Of a stretch of 64,000 nucleotides of DNA, positions 62,701 to 64,000 are shown in pieces. A model generated the notes under the pieces. The model was not told where the DNA came from and made no database searches. It was given only the letters and a program-made list of their open reading frames with translations. The stretch is from Costus lasius (lineage: Eukaryota > Streptophyta > Magnoliopsida > Zingiberales > Costaceae): contig CM050448.1 in NCBI GenBank assembly GCA_027563935.2, positions 121,818,493 through 121,882,492 of the forward strand, written 5' to 3'. The stretch's first letter is position 1. The number at the start of each line of letters is the position of its first letter. The position numbers and the translations under genes are program-made.

Positions 62701-63262
62701 AGTTGTCCCAAATTTAAAAATTCTTAGTTAGTAAAAATAACAATAAAAGCCACTAAATATTGATGCATAATATATTTAAATAAATTCAATCATGAAAAGC
62801 GGAAATAGCTACCAGTTGAGCACCTGGAGAGGAACATCTTCAGTAATGCTGTCATTGTGTGGGTAGCTGTCCATAACAATCTGCTCCAAATTGGCAGTCT
62901 CTGTAACACATAATTCAATTGATAAACAAAATTGACTAGCAAGTGATAATTTAATCCTATCTTTCCTTATGAATTACTACCTTTGCTTTCATCAATAGTA
63001 ACATGCATGTCATTCTTCGGAAGATTTTTATCATTCTTATCACAATTTTTGAGAACTCCATCTGTTGGGACAGAGAACATAGAATAGTCCTTTTCTGCTT
63101 CTGAACATTTTAGGTTTTCAACAATGTGAGAGGATATGTTTATCCAAGGATCCTCAACTGGTCTAGACAAGGCAATATGGGTACCTGATTTCCTTGCGGT
63201 TATCATATGTGCATCAAGTTCAGATTCACTATCTGAATCCAGACATATCAAAGGACGTATTC
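47771..63262 (-). CDS. EME1: EME1-like subunit of the MUS81-EME1 structure-selective endonuclease (5' end outside window)
   Basis: Eleven exons on the minus strand join in frame into the last 513 residues: 62981-63262, 62824-62900, 56820-57002, 56586-56739, 55984-56093, 54427-54602, 51944-52007, 51740-51858, 50201-50290, 48054-48168, 47771-47944. In order they encode: an acidic stretch after IRPLICLDSDSES; a charged coiled coil (KEEKLRLLNERKRQKQ to KLERERQKWEKGKF); IMAEIDAKVIENGSVGG; the degenerate ERCC4-type nuclease fold (PYILVVYQAEEFC, CYLTNKLMGYI, GFWRRPPVEE, HSRQCIDEAEVA); and a C-terminal helix-hairpin-helix region (LKALVAIPKVRPRHAVAIW) ending IRTDDVEEGADSFPC. EME1 lacks the catalytic motif and supports MUS81 in cutting branched DNA and Holliday junctions in the nucleus. 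A 32-nt stretch at 63638-63669 might be the next exon upstream. Several donors are weak (GTCTGC, GTCCGC, GTGCTC). Confidence 0.93.
52694..53188. other. EME1 intron segment absent from fragment B
   Basis: About 495 bp are present here but missing at the equivalent point (about 6410) of the duplicated fragment. There is no clear target duplication or inverted repeat, so this is either an insertion in the gene or a deletion in the copy. A short open frame here (52756-52941) is not meaningful. Confidence 0.6.
56224..56535. mobile_element. hAT-like non-autonomous element in an EME1 intron
   Basis: GGTATGAC is duplicated (56216-56223 and 56536-56543). The ends are CAAGGAACGGAAAACTATTCC and, reversed, CAAGGTTTAAAAAACCGG. 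Subterminal CCGGT motifs surround a 200-bp core with GAAGCTTC-type palindromes. It sits in the intron between the exons at 56586-56739 and 55984-56093. That region is not represented in EME1 fragments A or B, so its age relative to the duplication cannot be judged. Confidence 0.85.
57003..62823. other. Large EME1 intron (5.8 kb), mostly decayed repeat DNA
   Basis: No exon of EME1 or other gene was recognised. The stretch 58975-60080 contains CCGGT/GGTAC motifs and AAGGTTCAAG near its left side, and may be an old member of the CAAGGTTT-ended family. Open frames here (for example 57543-57860 and 59483-59791) are AT-rich and unsupported. A further hAT-like element is at 62320-62610. Confidence 0.5.
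62320..62610. mobile_element. hAT-like element in the large EME1 intron
   Basis: GACCAAAG is present on both sides (62312-62319 and 62611-62618). The left end is CAATGTTTTAAAACCCATTCC with an AAGCGGTACCAAC subterminal motif. The core is a CTCCTC pyrimidine run (62430-62530). The right side has ATACCGCCCG but lacks a clean inverted copy of the left end. The exact 8-bp duplication supports an insertion, but the right terminus is damaged. Confidence 0.55.
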
Positions 63263-64000
63263 CTGCCAAAATTTGTAGCAATACATGCTTTACAAACAAT
63301 CGTATGATCACTTTAATTTGTTTAAACAAGACAACCATATATACGTCATAACCAAATTGTCATTTGATAACCATAATAGAACTCAAAGAAAAAGAAAAAA
63401 AAGAATTAAAAAACATGAAATCAACAAAAGGATAAGAAAGTAACAAAAATTCAAAAGAATAGAGATTACCAAAATGTTATTACAAATTTATAATTGACAA
63501 AAGAATATAAGGCAGCATGATCCAGCATCATAAATGGTACCATTTTGCAAGCACTTGTCTAATATTAACACCTTATAGAAAAAAACTGAAAGTTGGGAAC
63601 CCATAAAATTTAACAGGTAATTAGGAAAAATAAATACCCAGCGTTGCATAAATAGTCTCCAAAACTATCCTGCAGCAAAATCTAAAAAATATCTACCATT
63701 AGCAACTCCAAATCATTTTTACCTTATTTATCACACAGTCATAATTTTAGAATTCTATTTATTAACAAACGGATTCCGTGGTTTCTCTTTCAAGTTTTAA
63801 ATACGTACTGTGAGTGTTAAAATTTTCTGCCCAAGTGTTATATAAGTTCTCTTCTGGTCTTACGGTTGCCAAACCAAGTGACTGTACACCTTACGTATTT
63901 AACGGATTTAATTCATGACATATGTTACTCATTGCCCTGATCTATGAGGGATATCAATTGGTAGCCAACTATCGACATTCCATTTCCATCAAAACACTAT
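63263..64000. other. EME1 5' intron/upstream region
   Basis: The minus strand at 63638-63669 is bounded by a TGCAG acceptor and a GTATTT donor. With the phase required by the next exon it would read IVLETIYATLG before IRPL. It is a candidate short exon only. No start codon exon was recognised. The remaining sequence is AT-rich. Confidence 0.4.

Noticed and set aside
1..64000. CRISPR arrays, bacterial operons, rRNA or tRNA genes, organelle DNA
   Set aside because: None seen. The tandem repeats present lack spacer structure, and the intron/exon genes are nuclear plant genes. A tRNA scan was not possible by eye, so a lone tRNA could have been missed.

Overview
This is nuclear DNA of a flowering plant. 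The genes have many short exons with GT/AG introns up to several kilobases long, the intergenic DNA is AT-rich, and plant transposable elements are dense. A monocot is likely: the transposase-derived gene has a very GC-rich, proline-coding 5' half, and Tourist-like MITEs are present. I cannot name the species. No bacterial, viral, CRISPR, rRNA or tRNA feature was recognised.

Four genes are supported. (1) 15241-35005, plus strand: a 15-exon Rab GTPase-activating protein of the TBC1D15 type. Its 669-codon reading frame closes exactly, and the catalytic arginine and glutamine are present. (2) 40756-41385, plus: an intronless gene for a small membrane-anchored plant protein of unknown function. 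(3) 42565-43779, plus: an intronless, domesticated PIF/Harbinger transposase (ALP1/HARBI1-like) that has lost catalytic acidic residues. (4) 47771-63262, minus: the last 11 exons of EME1, the partner of MUS81 in the structure-selective endonuclease. Its 5' end lies beyond the right edge.

Layout. 1-2344: repeat debris with an LTR-like end and one exon-like fragment. 2345-8204: two rearranged fragments copied from the EME1 gene that lies about 45 kb to the right, one in plus and one in minus orientation. 8190-8530: a broken PPC/DUF296 (AHL) domain. 8564-15000: MITEs, a minisatellite and microsatellites. 15241-35005: the TBC gene, whose introns hold a LINE fragment with a triplicated segment, two Tourist-like MITEs, several hAT-like elements and a possible poison exon. 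36227-39857: a complete gag-only LTR retrotransposon in minus orientation, with a 5-bp target duplication and a hAT MITE nested in one LTR. 40756-43779: two intronless genes. 43780-47770: no gene seen. 47771-64000: EME1, with hAT-like insertions in its introns.

The genes do not form an operon or pathway. What links the window is genome dynamics. EME1 has been partly copied, inverted and broken on the far side of the TBC/ALP block. A family of hAT elements with CAAGGTTTAAA-type ends, CCGGT-rich subterminal DNA and unrelated cores occurs in the introns of both large genes. Target duplications were read by eye. Homology to named families rests on recognised motifs, not on a database search.
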